64,000 nucleotides of DNA, taken from positions 19,409,001 to 19,473,000 of the forward strand of contig OY756966.1 in NCBI GenBank assembly GCA_963580455.1, given 5' to 3'. A program made the position numbers and the translations under genes. Positions 54,731-64,000 of the stretch are shown piece by piece. Positions within the stretch are counted from its first letter, which is position 1; each line of letters opens with the position of its first letter. The DNA is from Euonymus europaeus. Taxonomy: Eukaryota; Streptophyta; Magnoliopsida; Celastrales; Celastraceae. Below the pieces are notes generated by a model, which saw only the letters and a program-made list of their open reading frames with translations, had not been told where the DNA came from and made no database searches.

Positions 54731-54892
54731 TGGTCAGTTAGTTTTTGGAGTGGTTATTCGGTTTCTTTTGTTTTTCCCCAGCTACACATCACGCGCTTCC
54801 CGGCTGATCTGGTGAGTTATTTTCTTTTACGTTTGAGGTATTTGACTTATGTAGTTATACGTTTACGTTTCGGATATGGTAGACACACGTAG

Positions 54893-57800
54893 ATGGTGAC
54901 ACTCAGAATACCTGTTGAGAGAAGAGCTCTATTGGCTTCAGCATTTTTAGAGGATGATGCTTATGTCTGGTGGGAGAGTATGACTATTGGTAGGGAGAGT
55001 ATGGAGATGCCATGGACGGAGTTTGAGACTCTGTTTCTTGCACAGTATGTTCCCCAGGCCATTCGCGTTGCGAAGGCCAAGGAGTTTCTGGAGCTGATTC
55101 AGAGTAGAGATATGACGGTGTCACAGTATCAGGCACGGTTTGAGGAGCTTGGCCGATATGGAGAGGAGTACATTGCCACTGAGGAGAAGAAGATACTGAG
55201 ATTTCAGTGCGGGCTGAAACCCCGCATTTCCGAGCGTTTAGCAGGGATGATGGTTCGTACTTATCGGGAGTCCATTGATAGGGCACTTGATATAGAGAGG
55301 AGCATGGTTGATTCACAGGATTATTGGGAGCTTCATAAGAGGAAGTACGGAGATACTTCTTCTGCCTCAGGGAGCAGTAGTAGACAGAGGACTGAGGGTC
55401 AGAGACAGAGACCCAGACAGGATCAGGGGCAGAGATTCCAGGACAGGAGACAGGACCGTCCGAGTCAGGAGCAGAGTTCTCAAAGACAGGGACAGCAGGG
55501 TCCGCAGCAGCGACAGCAGGGTCCACGACAGGGACAGGGGTCCATATCTGGATTGTATTGTTATGCGTGTGGTCATACTGGGCACATGATATCGGACTGT
55601 CCCAGGGCGGATAGCCCATTGTGTTTCTCTTGTGGACTACCAGGACATGTTCAGAGGTATTGCCCGAGGAGTCGTACAGCACCATCAGGCAGAGGACAGG
55701 GAGCCCCAGCACTTGCAGCACCAGCACCTAGAGCTCCAGCAGGCAGAGGGGCCAGACCTCCAGCACCACCAGTGAGACAGCAGCAGAGGCAGGGCCAGAA
55801 AGCTGGAGTTTATGCGGTTGCACCTGAGCCAGCACCAGAGCGTGATTTCATTGGAGGTAGAGTTTTACTTTTTAGTTCTTGGGCTCGTGTTATATTTGAT
55901 ACCGGTGCCACACATTCGTTTATTTCTACCTCTTTTGTTGAGGCATTGGGGTTAGAGATTTCGGATTTGGATAGGAGATTGGTAGTGGATTCTCCGTTGG
56001 GGTCAGGTACCGTGGTGAAGAGCATTTGTAGGGGTTGTATCTTTCGATTTGCTGATCATGAGTTTCGAGCGGACTTATATGTTATGGAGTTCACTGATTA
56101 CGATGTGATACTTGGATTGGATTGGTTGACTGACTATGATGCTGTGATAGATTGTACAGAGCGTAGGGTCACGCTGACATCACCATCTGGGCGAGTTAGT
56201 TTTTGTGGGTCGCGGGTTGTTACATGTTCACACTTTCTTGACAACCCACGATATACTGACTGTCTAGTGGCGAGCTTGACTTCTACATCAGAGATTGAGA
56301 CTAGTACGGCTGTGCCAGTGGTAGAGGAGTATTTGGATGTATTTCCTGATGAATTACCAGGATTATCACCACAGCGAGAGATTGATTTTGTGATTGAGTT
56401 ATATCCGGGTACAGACCCGATTTCTATTCCACCGTATAGGATGGCTCCAGCAGAGTTGAGGGAGTTGGATAGGCAGTTGCGGGAGTTGCAGGGTCTAGGA
56501 TTTATCAGACCCAGTACTTCACCATGGGGTGCTCCAGTCCTCTTCGTGAAGAAGAAGGACGGATCGATGAGGATGTGTGTGGACTACAGGAAGTTGAATA
56601 GGCTGACTGTGAAGAATAAGTACTCGTTACCGAGGATAAATGATTTGTTTGATCAATTGAGGGGTAGTCACTATTACTCCAAGATTGATCTCAGGTCAGG
56701 TTACCACCAGTTGAGGATTCGGGAGGAGGACACATCGAAGACGGCATTTCGTACTCGATATGGTCATTATGAGTTTCTGGTCATGCCGTTTGGGCTGACC
56801 AATGCCCCAGCAGCTTTTATGGATTTGATGCATAGAGTGTTCAGACAGTATCTTGACCAGTTTGTGATAGTCTTCATCGATGATATATTGGTGTATTCAG
56901 CCACAGAGGAGGAGCATAGGGGGCATTTGGAGATTGTTCTGCAGACACTCAGAGAGCATCAGTTGTATGCCAAGCTGAGTAAGTGCGAGTTTTGGGCAAC
57001 TCAGTTGAAATTCTTGGGGCATGTGATATCCAGAGATGGAGTGGCAGTGGATCCTGCCAAGGTGGAGGCTGTGTTGGATTGGAGGACTCCGAGGACAGTG
57101 GGAGAGATTCGTAGTTTCCTGGGATTAGCAGGTTACTACAGGAGGTTTATAGAGGGATTTTCACGGATTGCTTCACCGATGACTGAGTTGACGCGGAAGG
57201 GTGTTCCTTTCGTGTGGACTGATAGATGTGAGCAGGCTTTTCGGGAGCTGAAGACCCGACTCACATCACCTCCAGTCCTGACTATTCCAGATAGTGGTAT
57301 TGGTTATCATGTATATTGTGATGCTTCAGGGATTGGTTTAGGTTGTGTGCTTATGCAGCAGGATAGGGTGGTGGAGTATGCTTCACGACTGTTGAAGCCA
57401 CATGAGAGGAATTATCCTGTACATGATTTGGAGTTGGCTGCTATAGTGTTCGCACTTAAGCAGTGGAGACATTACCTTTATGGGGAGCAGTTTGAGGTGT
57501 TTTCAGATCACAGGAGTTTACGACACTTATTTACACAGAAGGATCTGAATCAGAGGCAGCGGAGATGGATGGAGTACCTTGGAGATTATGATTTCTCATT
57601 GCAGTATCATCCAGGCAAGGCCAATGTGGTGGCTGACGCATTGAGTAGGAAGTTGGCAGTGGCACGACTGTCACTGCGGGAGTTTGAGTTGGTGGACATC
57701 ATTGGGCAGTACCGACTAGATGTTAGTGACAGGGGTGATAGATGTTCCCTGAGCAGTTTGGTGAGTCGTCCAGCACTAGTACAGAAGGTGTTGGATGCAC

Positions 57801-59188
57801 AGCTTGGTGATGCGATGTTTGATGATATTGAAGATATGGATGGTTGGATTCGAGGTGTTGATGGAGGAGTTCGTTTTAGAAGCCGATTGGTGGTTCCAGA
57901 AGATGTTGAGTTGAGAGATGAGATACTTAGAGAGGCACATTATTCTCAGTTCGCGATACATCCTGGTGCTACTAAGATGTATCGAGATGTACGGAGACAG
58001 TATTGGTGGAGCGGACTGAAGAGAGATGTGGCCCAGACTGTGTTGAGATGTCTTACCTGTCAGCAGGTGAAGGCAGAGCATAGGAGACCTCCTGGATTGT
58101 TACAGCCGCTTCCATTGCCTGAGTGGAAGTGGGAGCATGTGTGTATGGATTTTGTGATGGGTTTACCGAGGACTGTGAGGAGACATGATACTGTGTGGGT
58201 TGTTGTTGATAGATTGACGAAGACTGCTCACTTTTTACCGATTCAGCAGACTGACTCGGTGGAGACACTTACTAGACTTTACATTCGAGAGGTCGTACGG
58301 CTACATGGGGTACCCGTGTCTATTGTATCTGACAGGGATCCTCGTTTCACTTCTCGCTTTTGGAGCAGTTTTCAGGACACTCTGGGGACGATGTTGAGTT
58401 TTAGTACAGCGTTTCACCCACAGACTGACGGTCAGAGTGAGAGGAATATACAGATTTTGGAGGACATGCTTCGGTCATGTGTTATGGATTTCAGGGGTGA
58501 TTGGGAGACGCATATTCCACTGGTAGAGTTTGTGTATAACAACTCTTATCAGAGTAGTATTCAGATGGCACCATTTGAGGCACTTTATGGTAGACCATGT
58601 AGGTCACCACTTTGTTGGTCGGAGGTTGGGGACAGACCCCTGTTGGGACCAGATTTGATTCAGCAGACCACTGAGGCTGTGGCAGTTATCAGACAGCGAC
58701 TTCTGACGGCTCAGTCACGTCAGAAGAGTTATGCAGATCGTAGGCGGAGACCTCTAGAGTTTCAGGTGGGTGATCACGTATTCCTCAAGGTTAGTCCGAA
58801 GCGAGGGATACAGCGTTTTGGTATATCAGGGAAGTTAACCCCCAGGTTTATTGGGCCATTTGAGATCTTGGAGAGAGTAGCGAGTTTGGCTTATAGGTTG
58901 GCATTGCCACCACAGTTGTCCGGAGTTCATGGTGTGTTTCATGTTTCTATGTTACGGAGGTATCATCGGGATCCCTCCCATATTATTGATTGGTCGACTT
59001 TGGAGATTGGAGAGGATGCTACCTATGAGGTACGTCCGGTTCAGATTTTGGATAGCCAGATACGGAGATTACGTTCGAAGACCATACCCTTAGTTAAGGT
59101 GTTATGGCAGCATTATGGAGTTCAGGAGGCTACCTGGGAGGTAGAGTCAGATATGCGGGAGCGCTATCCAGATTTGTTTACGACCTAG
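54893..59188 (+). CDS. Tekay gag-pol polyprotein, N-terminally truncated, 1,431 codons
   Basis: Uninterrupted frame. Gag core from residue 1 to about 130 ([19 protein letters not shown] onward), lacking the usual first 100-150 gag residues; the ATG at 54,893 is simply the first in frame. Two CCHC knuckles: C223/C226/H231/C236 and C244/C247/H252/C257. Protease D336-T337-G338. RT with VDYRKLN near 564 and the catalytic FIDD at 661-664. RNase H with CDAS at 809-812. Integrase zinc ligands H1016, H1023, C1053 and C1056. Integrase core D1086, D1147 and E1183 (35 residues between the last two). The C-terminal chromodomain-like end (about 1,395-1,431: [20 protein letters not shown]) targets chromatin in this clade. 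All pol catalytic residues are present. Function is doubtful because of the short gag and missing 5' LTR promoter. Confidence 0.95.
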   Translation: MVTLRIPVERRALLASAFLEDDAYVWWESMTIGRESMEMPWTEFETLFLAQYVPQAIRVAKAKEFLELIQSRDMTVSQYQARFEELGRYGEEYIATEEKKILRFQCGLKPRISERLAGMMVRTYRESIDRALDIERSMVDSQDYWELHKRKYGDTSSASGSSSRQRTEGQRQRPRQDQGQRFQDRRQDRPSQEQSSQRQGQQGPQQRQQGPRQGQGSISGLYCYACGHTGHMISDCPRADSPLCFSCGLPGHVQRYCPRSRTAPSGRGQGAPALAAPAPRAPAGRGARPPAPPVRQQQRQGQKAGVYAVAPEPAPERDFIGGRVLLFSSWARVIFDTGATHSFISTSFVEALGLEISDLDRRLVVDSPLGSGTVVKSICRGCIFRFADHEFRADLYVMEFTDYDVILGLDWLTDYDAVIDCTERRVTLTSPSGRVSFCGSRVVTCSHFLDNPRYTDCLVASLTSTSEIETSTAVPVVEEYLDVFPDELPGLSPQREIDFVIELYPGTDPISIPPYRMAPAELRELDRQLRELQGLGFIRPSTSPWGAPVLFVKKKDGSMRMCVDYRKLNRLTVKNKYSLPRINDLFDQLRGSHYYSKIDLRSGYHQLRIREEDTSKTAFRTRYGHYEFLVMPFGLTNAPAAFMDLMHRVFRQYLDQFVIVFIDDILVYSATEEEHRGHLEIVLQTLREHQLYAKLSKCEFWATQLKFLGHVISRDGVAVDPAKVEAVLDWRTPRTVGEIRSFLGLAGYYRRFIEGFSRIASPMTELTRKGVPFVWTDRCEQAFRELKTRLTSPPVLTIPDSGIGYHVYCDASGIGLGCVLMQQDRVVEYASRLLKPHERNYPVHDLELAAIVFALKQWRHYLYGEQFEVFSDHRSLRHLFTQKDLNQRQRRWMEYLGDYDFSLQYHPGKANVVADALSRKLAVARLSLREFELVDIIGQYRLDVSDRGDRCSLSSLVSRPALVQKVLDAQLGDAMFDDIEDMDGWIRGVDGGVRFRSRLVVPEDVELRDEILREAHYSQFAIHPGATKMYRDVRRQYWWSGLKRDVAQTVLRCLTCQQVKAEHRRPPGLLQPLPLPEWKWEHVCMDFVMGLPRTVRRHDTVWVVVDRLTKTAHFLPIQQTDSVETLTRLYIREVVRLHGVPVSIVSDRDPRFTSRFWSSFQDTLGTMLSFSTAFHPQTDGQSERNIQILEDMLRSCVMDFRGDWETHIPLVEFVYNNSYQSSIQMAPFEALYGRPCRSPLCWSEVGDRPLLGPDLIQQTTEAVAVIRQRLLTAQSRQKSYADRRRRPLEFQVGDHVFLKVSPKRGIQRFGISGKLTPRFIGPFEILERVASLAYRLALPPQLSGVHGVFHVSMLRRYHRDPSHIIDWSTLEIGEDATYEVRPVQILDSQIRRLRSKTIPLVKVLWQHYGVQEATWEVESDMRERYPDLFTT

Positions 59189-59274
59189 GTATTTTTCGTA
59201 TTTTATACTAATTATTTTACCTTTGTGTACTTAATAATTACCTTTAGGTAATTTCGAGGACGAAATTGTTTTCT

Positions 59275-59287
59275 AAGGGGGGGAGGA
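59275..59287 (+). promoter_or_regulatory. polypurine tract, first copy
   Basis: AAGGGGGGGAGGA directly before the LTR start TGTAATATCCCG. Duplicated at 60,318-60,330. Confidence 0.92.
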
Positions 59288-59494
59288 TGTAATATCCCGA
59301 ACCCAAAATTTTAAAAAAATATAATAATTTTTCAAATTTAATATTTTTAATAAATACTACATATTTTTAGAAAAATATTGACGCAAGAATCAGCTAAATC
59401 GGAGTTGAATTGGATTTGTTATGGATTATAGAAGTTTAAGTGTTATTTGGGAATAAGGGGCAAAACGGTAATTTTCACCAAAAATCTGGGATAC
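59288..59494 (+). mobile_element. 3' LTR head, 207 bp, first copy
   Basis: Starts TGTAATATCCCGAACCC and ends at AATCTGGGATA, where sequence switches to the inverted LTR end (TGTCACGCCCC). A second copy lies at 60,331-60,537. In the complete LTR the next bases are ACCCAGATTT instead. Confidence 0.9.
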
Positions 59495-59886
59495 TGTCAC
59501 GCCCCTCTCCCAGATAGGTGCAGATGAGCACCCATGAATCCCAGAGACGTGACCGGCAGGGAACTCCTCCGTTCCCCGAACCGGATTTACACCCCAAGCT
59601 ACCCAAACACTACATAAGTAATCTCACATATATATGTCTCAACCAAATCCCAAATACTGCCATGATGGAATGTAACATACAAACCAGAGTCTACAGCGGA
59701 ATATCACATAGATACGGAATACCGTACAAAACACAGATACTACAGACAGACAAACCATTCCCACCAGCTACATCACGCCTCACGCATCCCTGCGCTGATC
59801 ATCCACTCCGGCTATCTCACCTGAAAACATGTGAATGAAAGGGATGAGCTACAAAGCTCAGTAGGGATATAGAGGAATATCAATCA

Positions 59887-60929
59887 AGGTTTATTGGGCC
59901 ATTTGAGATCTTGGAGAGAGTAGGGAGTTTGGCTTATAGGTTGGCATTGCCACCACAGTTGTCCGGAGTTCATGGTGTGTTTCATGTTTCTATGTTACGG
60001 AGGTATCATCGGGATCCCTCCCATATTATTGATTGGTCGACTTTGGAGATTGGAGAGGATGCTACCTATGAGGTACGTCCGGTTCAGATTTTGGATAGCC
60101 AGATACGGAGATTACGTTCGAAGACCATACCCTTAGTTAAGGTGTTATGGCAGCATTATGGAGTTCAGGAGGCTACCTGGGAGGTAGAGTCAGATATGCG
60201 GGAGCGCTATCCAGATTTGTTTACGACCTAGGTATTTTTCGTATTTTATACTAATTATTTTACCTTTGTGTACTTAATAATTACCTTTAGGTAATTTCGA
60301 GGACGAAATTGTTTTCTAAGGGGGGGAGGATGTAATATCCCGAACCCAAAATTTTAAAAAAATATAATAATTTTTCAAATTTAATATTTTTAATAAATAC
60401 TACATATTTTTAGAAAAATATTGACGCAAGAATCAGCTAAATCGGAGTTGAATTGGATTTGTTATGGATTATAGAAGTTTAAGTGTTATTTGGGAATAAG
60501 GGGCAAAACGGTAATTTTCACCAAAAATCTGGGATACTGTCACGCCCCTCTCCCAGATAGGTGCAGATGAGCACCCATGAATCCCAGAGACGTGACCGGC
60601 AGGGAACTCCTCCGTTCCCCGAACCGGATTTACACCCCAAGCTACCCAAACACTACATAAGTAATCTCACATATATATGTCTCAACCAAATCCCAAATAC
60701 TGCCATGATGGAATGTAACATACAAACCAGAGTCTACAGCGGAATATCACATAGATACGGAATACCGTACAAAACACAGATACTACAGACAGACAAACCA
60801 TTCCCACCAGCTACATCACGCCTCACGCATCCCTGCGCTGATCATCCACTCCGGCTATCTCACCTGAAAACATGTGAATGAAAGGGATGAGCTACAAAGC
60901 TCAGTAGGGATATAGAGGAATATCAATCA
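59887..60929 (+). repeat. 1,043-bp tandem duplication, unit 2
   Basis: Direct repeat of 58,844-59,886. Contains a 106-codon pol tail (59,911-60,231, [16 protein letters not shown] onward) that includes the chromodomain-like end but has no promoter or upstream pol. It continues without break into the complete inverted LTR. Confidence 0.93.
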
Positions 60930-61569
60930 TCAGAATAAACGGAAAGTAAAAGCTCAAGAGGTAAGTGAAATGAACAGGAAACTCAAATAGTGATACACTC
61001 CCGTATCACCGAACTCCAGTAAATCAGAGATAAAGTAAGAAAGCCTGTAAGATATAGAATACATACAGAGAAACCATAAGTGATACACATCACAACTCAT
61101 CACAATCAGTCAATCCGTAGGGTAGATACCGAGTAGGCTCCACCACTACCATCCTCAAGTACAACTCTCAAATCAGTACTCAACCATAATCAAACTCAAA
61201 TCCGTATCAACACAAATCCGTATCAACTCATATCCAAATAACAACAGAAAATCCTCCCCTGGACCCACCCTGATCCCCGCAAGGTGTCTCCCAGTCCAGG
61301 TACTCCCCAGATTGGATGAGGATCGAGCCTACATCAGGTACTCGATAGCATCGCCTACATCGAAGAGCGTCCCCTAGGATGTACCTCACCTCAATCCGGT
61401 CTCCAGGTACGTACCCGATCAAAACCATCGATAAATCATCCAGTAAGCTGGGTTGCCCGATGTGGGTCCCACGCTCTACAAATCATCCCTCCATAATCTC
61501 ACAAATCATAGAAGATCATCATAATGGAATCCTATCCGGACTCTCGAGGATAAAACCAGACATCAGGAG

Positions 61570-61725
61570 GTGGACCCCACCAATGGCTGTGGGCCCCACA
61601 AAAGGATAAGTGGGCCCCACCAGGATAGTGGGCCCCACGAGAGTATAGGTGGGCCCCACCAGGATAGTGGGCCCCACGAGAGTATAGGTGGGCCCCACCA
61701 GGATAGTGGGCCCCACAGGAGACAC
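61570..61725. repeat. minisatellite in the Tekay LTR, GTGGGCCCCAC units
   Basis: Alternating units of about 21 bp built on the self-complementary GTGGGCCCCAC: TGGGCCCCACCAGGATAG and TGGGCCCCACGAGAGTATAG, repeating with a roughly 42-bp period, about seven cores in all. The core can pair with itself. Confidence 0.85.
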
Positions 61726-62018
61726 GATGCACAAAAATACTGTCTGTCGTACATATACCTCCAAACAAACCACATATAATCATAACATATTGCAATTGCG
61801 AAAATAAATCAGATAAGAGTATAAACAGAGAAATTCCCAACCTCCGGGAATTTCACACCAATAGACAAATAGGAGTCCGTCGAATACGGAACCCCCGGAA
61901 CCCCAAATAAGAACTAGGGCAGAATCCCTACCTGGAATGTCGACTAAGCTAATCCGTAATACGTCTGAAAACTCCAAATCAACCTCCTGCATCAAAATAC
62001 GGATACGTATACACGACA

Positions 62019-62227
62019 GTCAAAATACGAAAAAGTCAACCAAAAGTCAACTGTCAAAGTCAACTCGGGTAAACCGGTCAACTCGGGTCAAAAGTCAAAG
62101 CCGGTCAAAGTCAACTCGGGTCAAATAGTCCACGGTCAAACCGGGTCAAATAGTCAAACCGGGTCAACCCAGTCAAAACGGGTCAAACCCGAGTCAACGG
62201 GTCAACTCGGTCAAACACGAGTCAACT
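62019..62227 (-). promoter_or_regulatory. dense array of W-box-like TTGAC motifs in the LTR
   Basis: 21 occurrences of GTCAA (TTGAC on the minus strand, the LTR's own sense) in about 210 bp. Twenty of them are preceded by A or G, fitting the W-box core TTGAC[C/T] bound by WRKY transcription factors. Units are irregular variants of GTCAACTCGG and GTCAAACCGG, so it may have arisen by local duplication. A regulatory role is inferred. Confidence 0.55.
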
Positions 62228-62532
62228 CGCCGGAGCTGAGTTAAATCGGCCGGCCGGTCGCCGGAATCCACTTTTCCGGCGAAAGTTTCCGGTCACTCCT
62301 ACATCAAAATGAAGCCCACAACAACAGAAATCTAATGGTACCTGCCTCGTTCCAAAATTCCTACTGAATCGACCGGGATCGAGCTTTGAAATTTTGAAAA
62401 ACCGAAACTTCGCCGCCTGATTCCGCCGTCTACGGTGGTCCGATGGTGGTGATTCTACTTGGGTTTTGCTCCTCTCTTCACGAGCTTCGATTTGACACCT
62501 TACTTGCTCCGATCGGACCACAAACGAACAAC

Positions 62533-62573
62533 TTCTTCTCTCTCTCTCTCTCCTCCCCCCTCTCTCTCTCTCC
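62533..62573. repeat. CT-rich microsatellite in the LTR
   Basis: (TC)n, a C-rich interruption, then (TC)n again. Pyrimidine tracts of this sort are common in plant 5' untranslated and LTR regions. Confidence 0.85.
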
Positions 62574-62818
62574 TTCGGCCAAATCTGCCGGAAAAACCAG
62601 AAAAATCTGGGTTATCCCAGATTTTTGGTGAAAATTACCGTTTTGCCCCTTATTCCCAAATAACACTTAAACTTCTATAATCCATAACAAATCCAATTCA
62701 ACTCCGATTTAGCTGATTCTTGCGTCAATATTTTTCTAAAAATATGTAGTATTTATTAAAAATATTAAATTTGAAAAATTATTATATTTTTTTAAAATTT
62801 TGGGTTCGGGATATTACA

Positions 62819-62968
62819 GGAATAGAAGGTAGGATTCCTTATGTTAAAGGGTGAGGTCGCTGGTTTGAATCTCACCAATAACCTTGACACCTACGGGGCC
62901 AGATGGGTTGGAGGTTGTGGTCCATGGACTCGACTGATGTCAGTAACGACTGAGCCAGGTCGTTACAT
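62819..62968 (+). repeat. diverged fourth copy of the SINE-like unit, 5' truncated
   Basis: Shares GTTAAAGGG.GAGGTC, a box B-like TGGTTTGAATCTC, GGTTGGAGGTTGTGG.CCATGG and the end AGGTCGTTACA with the arms of the 53.8-54.2 kb palindrome, but with many differences. It directly follows the inverted Tekay LTR. Confidence 0.65.
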
Positions 62969-64000
62969 TGATAAAGTAATATGCCTCCCTAGCTAGTCCC
63001 ATATTTTATTATTTAAAAGGATGGAAAAATCTCAAAAGTAGAAATGACGTAACTTAAGTACATATCATTTTTGTTTATAATTAAGTTTTACCTTTTTCCT
63101 TTGTTGGAAACTGTCAATTATCATGATCATGATATGACATAAGATTAAAAATTGAAACGTTTTATACGTCATTTCTTACGGGTAGTAGTTAATAAGAAAT
63201 TGTGTTACTAGAAATAAAAAATAATGTAATTTATAATTCTATCGTCTTGTTAACATCTCAAATGCGCATATTTTATTTGTGGATAGGTGAAAGGGGTGAT
63301 ATTTACGACCCTAAATTTGTATTGCCACTTTTGTAAATTAAATTCATGATAACTTAATTCATAATTTTGTATGTCAAAGTTTTTGCATGAAATGATATTT
63401 TAGTTCTTCAATTTTTATGCGATTTGATATTTGATTCTCATCCTAATGAGTATTCTCACCCTTCACAATTGATATTCTCATTCCCGTTATAATTTTATTT
63501 ATTTTAAAATAATCACCTAATTAGTATTTACAGTAAATTTTTCTTTATATGGAGTGACCCATTCGTTTAAAGTTTCTTATTTATATTTAAATCATTGAAT
63601 CATAATTTGATTCATCCAGTAAAATAATTGTGAAGATAAGAATCAAACATCAATTTGCAAAAAAATTGAGGAAATAAATATCATCTCGCACAAAAATTTT
63701 GGCAGGCAAAACCATGAATCAACTTATTATGAATTTAGTTTATAAAACTTGTATTCTCACCCGGGCATACAACTTGTGTTGAAGATTGCCATAACTATCT
63801 CCTAATTAGTTGTGAATGGATTAATAAAATTAATCCCCGTAATTATGTGATATATCCCATACTTATCTCCTAGTCTTTAGGAAGGAATAAGTTTTTACAT
63901 AGTTATCTCCTAGTCTTTACGAAGGAACAAGTTTGTAAAAGCGCTATTAAAGCCGTGTATACTGGTATGAGAAGATATACTGGCAGTGAGTCAACAAATC
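62969..64000. other. AT-rich region, no recognised gene
   Basis: Possibly intron or 3' flank of the CHY1-like gene, but the expected final exon was not found. A short tandem duplication (ATCTCCTAGTCTTTA.GAAGG at about 63,865 and 63,905, period 40) lies near the end. Confidence 0.4.

Larger units (their letters stand above)
58844..59886 (+). repeat. 1,043-bp tandem duplication, unit 1
   Basis: Runs from AGGTTTATTGGGCCATTTGA in the integrase C-terminus through the stop codon, PPT, first 207 bp of LTR and 392 bp of inverted LTR end. Unit 2 (59,887-60,929) is identical by eye except for one base seen (GTAGCGAG versus GTAGGGAG). Confidence 0.93.
54391..62818 (+). mobile_element. Tekay-type chromovirus with rearranged 3' end
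   Basis: Order: truncated 5' LTR (54,391-54,715), PBS, gag-pol ORF, polypurine tract, first 207 bp of the 3' LTR, an inverted LTR end, a tandem copy of the last 1,043 bp, and then a complete LTR in inverted orientation (60,538-62,818). The single long gag-pol frame, the C-terminal chromodomain and the AATTTCGAGGACGAAATT box before the PPT indicate the Tekay (Del) clade. Near-identical internal repeats and the open frame suggest a young insertion. No intact pair of direct LTRs or target duplication remains. Confidence 0.85.
60538..62818 (-). mobile_element. complete Tekay LTR in inverted orientation, 2,281 bp
   Basis: The plus strand starts TGTCACGCCCCTCTCCC and ends GGGTTCGGGATATTACA, so in its own sense it reads TGTAATATCCC to GGGCGTGACA. 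It contains both the 207-bp head (62,612-62,818) and the 3' end found in the truncated 5' LTR. Bases next to it (GATAC left, GGAAT right) do not form a target duplication. It holds a minisatellite (61.57-61.72 kb), a GTCAA array (62.02-62.23 kb) and a CT-rich microsatellite (62.53-62.57 kb). Confidence 0.88.

Noticed and set aside
54984..55727. 247-codon minus-strand open frame
   Set aside because: Exact antisense shadow of the Tekay gag region, whose repetitive CAG/GGA codon use leaves the complement open. No domain or start context.
59518..59838. 106-codon frame (and its copy at 60,561-60,881, and 133 codons on the minus strand at 54,291-54,692)
   Set aside because: These are the same LTR end sequence in three places. 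The frame is LTR noncoding DNA and repeats only because the LTR does.
61519..61840. Several overlapping open frames with Gly/Pro repeats
   Set aside because: Produced by the GTGGGCCCCAC minisatellite; open in several frames on both strands, with no real protein signal.

Overview
The window is nuclear DNA of a flowering plant, most likely a eudicot. It has no prokaryotic operons or ribosome binding sites. It is AT-rich, and nearly all recognisable coding sequence belongs to plant transposable elements: Ty3/gypsy lineages Athila, Tat and Tekay (chromovirus), Ty1/copia, a Mutator-like DNA transposon (MULE), a TRIM and tRNA-derived SINE-like repeats. The species cannot be named from the sequence. 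The only host gene I recognise is a broken fragment of a 3-hydroxyisobutyryl-CoA hydrolase (CHY1-like) gene at 52.9-53.8 kb.

Left third (1-25.6 kb): a mosaic of old, fragmentary retroelements. A degenerate Ty3 gag-protease (1.4-3.5 kb, +) and a reverse transcriptase piece (9.24-9.84 kb, +) are separated by LTR-type insertions and a captured transposon-associated ORF (5.0-6.3 kb, -). An Athila element on the minus strand (11.2-18.2 kb; gag, protease, RT, RNase H, integrase, tRNA-Asp-type PBS, one LTR) sits inside a copia element (18.2-20.5 kb, -). Beyond it come a roughly 400-bp TRIM, another captured ORF, and LTR fragments.

Centre (25.6-52.8 kb): a large MULE with similar terminal inverted repeats at both ends. 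A transposase remnant lies on the plus strand in the left part. A second gene with a Ulp1-type cysteine protease domain lies on the minus strand, and its two halves are now about 20 kb apart. The gap is a 19.6-kb minus-strand Tat element (30,352-49,988) with an antisense extra ORF that has its own TATA box. That element is itself split, inside its RT catalytic motif, by a 10.6-kb plus-strand Athila-type element (36,173-46,738) with a perfect 5-bp target duplication (ATAGG). The order of events reads directly: MULE, then Tat, then Athila.

Right part (52.8-64 kb): the CHY1-like exons, then a 374-bp inverted duplication of a tRNA-derived repeat, then a young Tekay chromovirus with a 1,431-codon uninterrupted gag-pol frame. 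Its gag N-terminus is missing, its 5' LTR is truncated, and its 3' end is rearranged: a 1,043-bp tandem duplication followed by a complete 2,281-bp LTR in inverted orientation. That LTR carries a minisatellite and a dense array of W-box-like motifs. The last kilobase is AT-rich with nothing recognised.

I found no undescribed autonomous system. The unusual items are the nested MULE/Ulp1 locus with filler DNA, the two head-to-head SINE palindromes, the rearranged Tekay 3' end with its W-box array, and the antisense ORF with its own promoter in the Tat element. All boundaries were read by eye.
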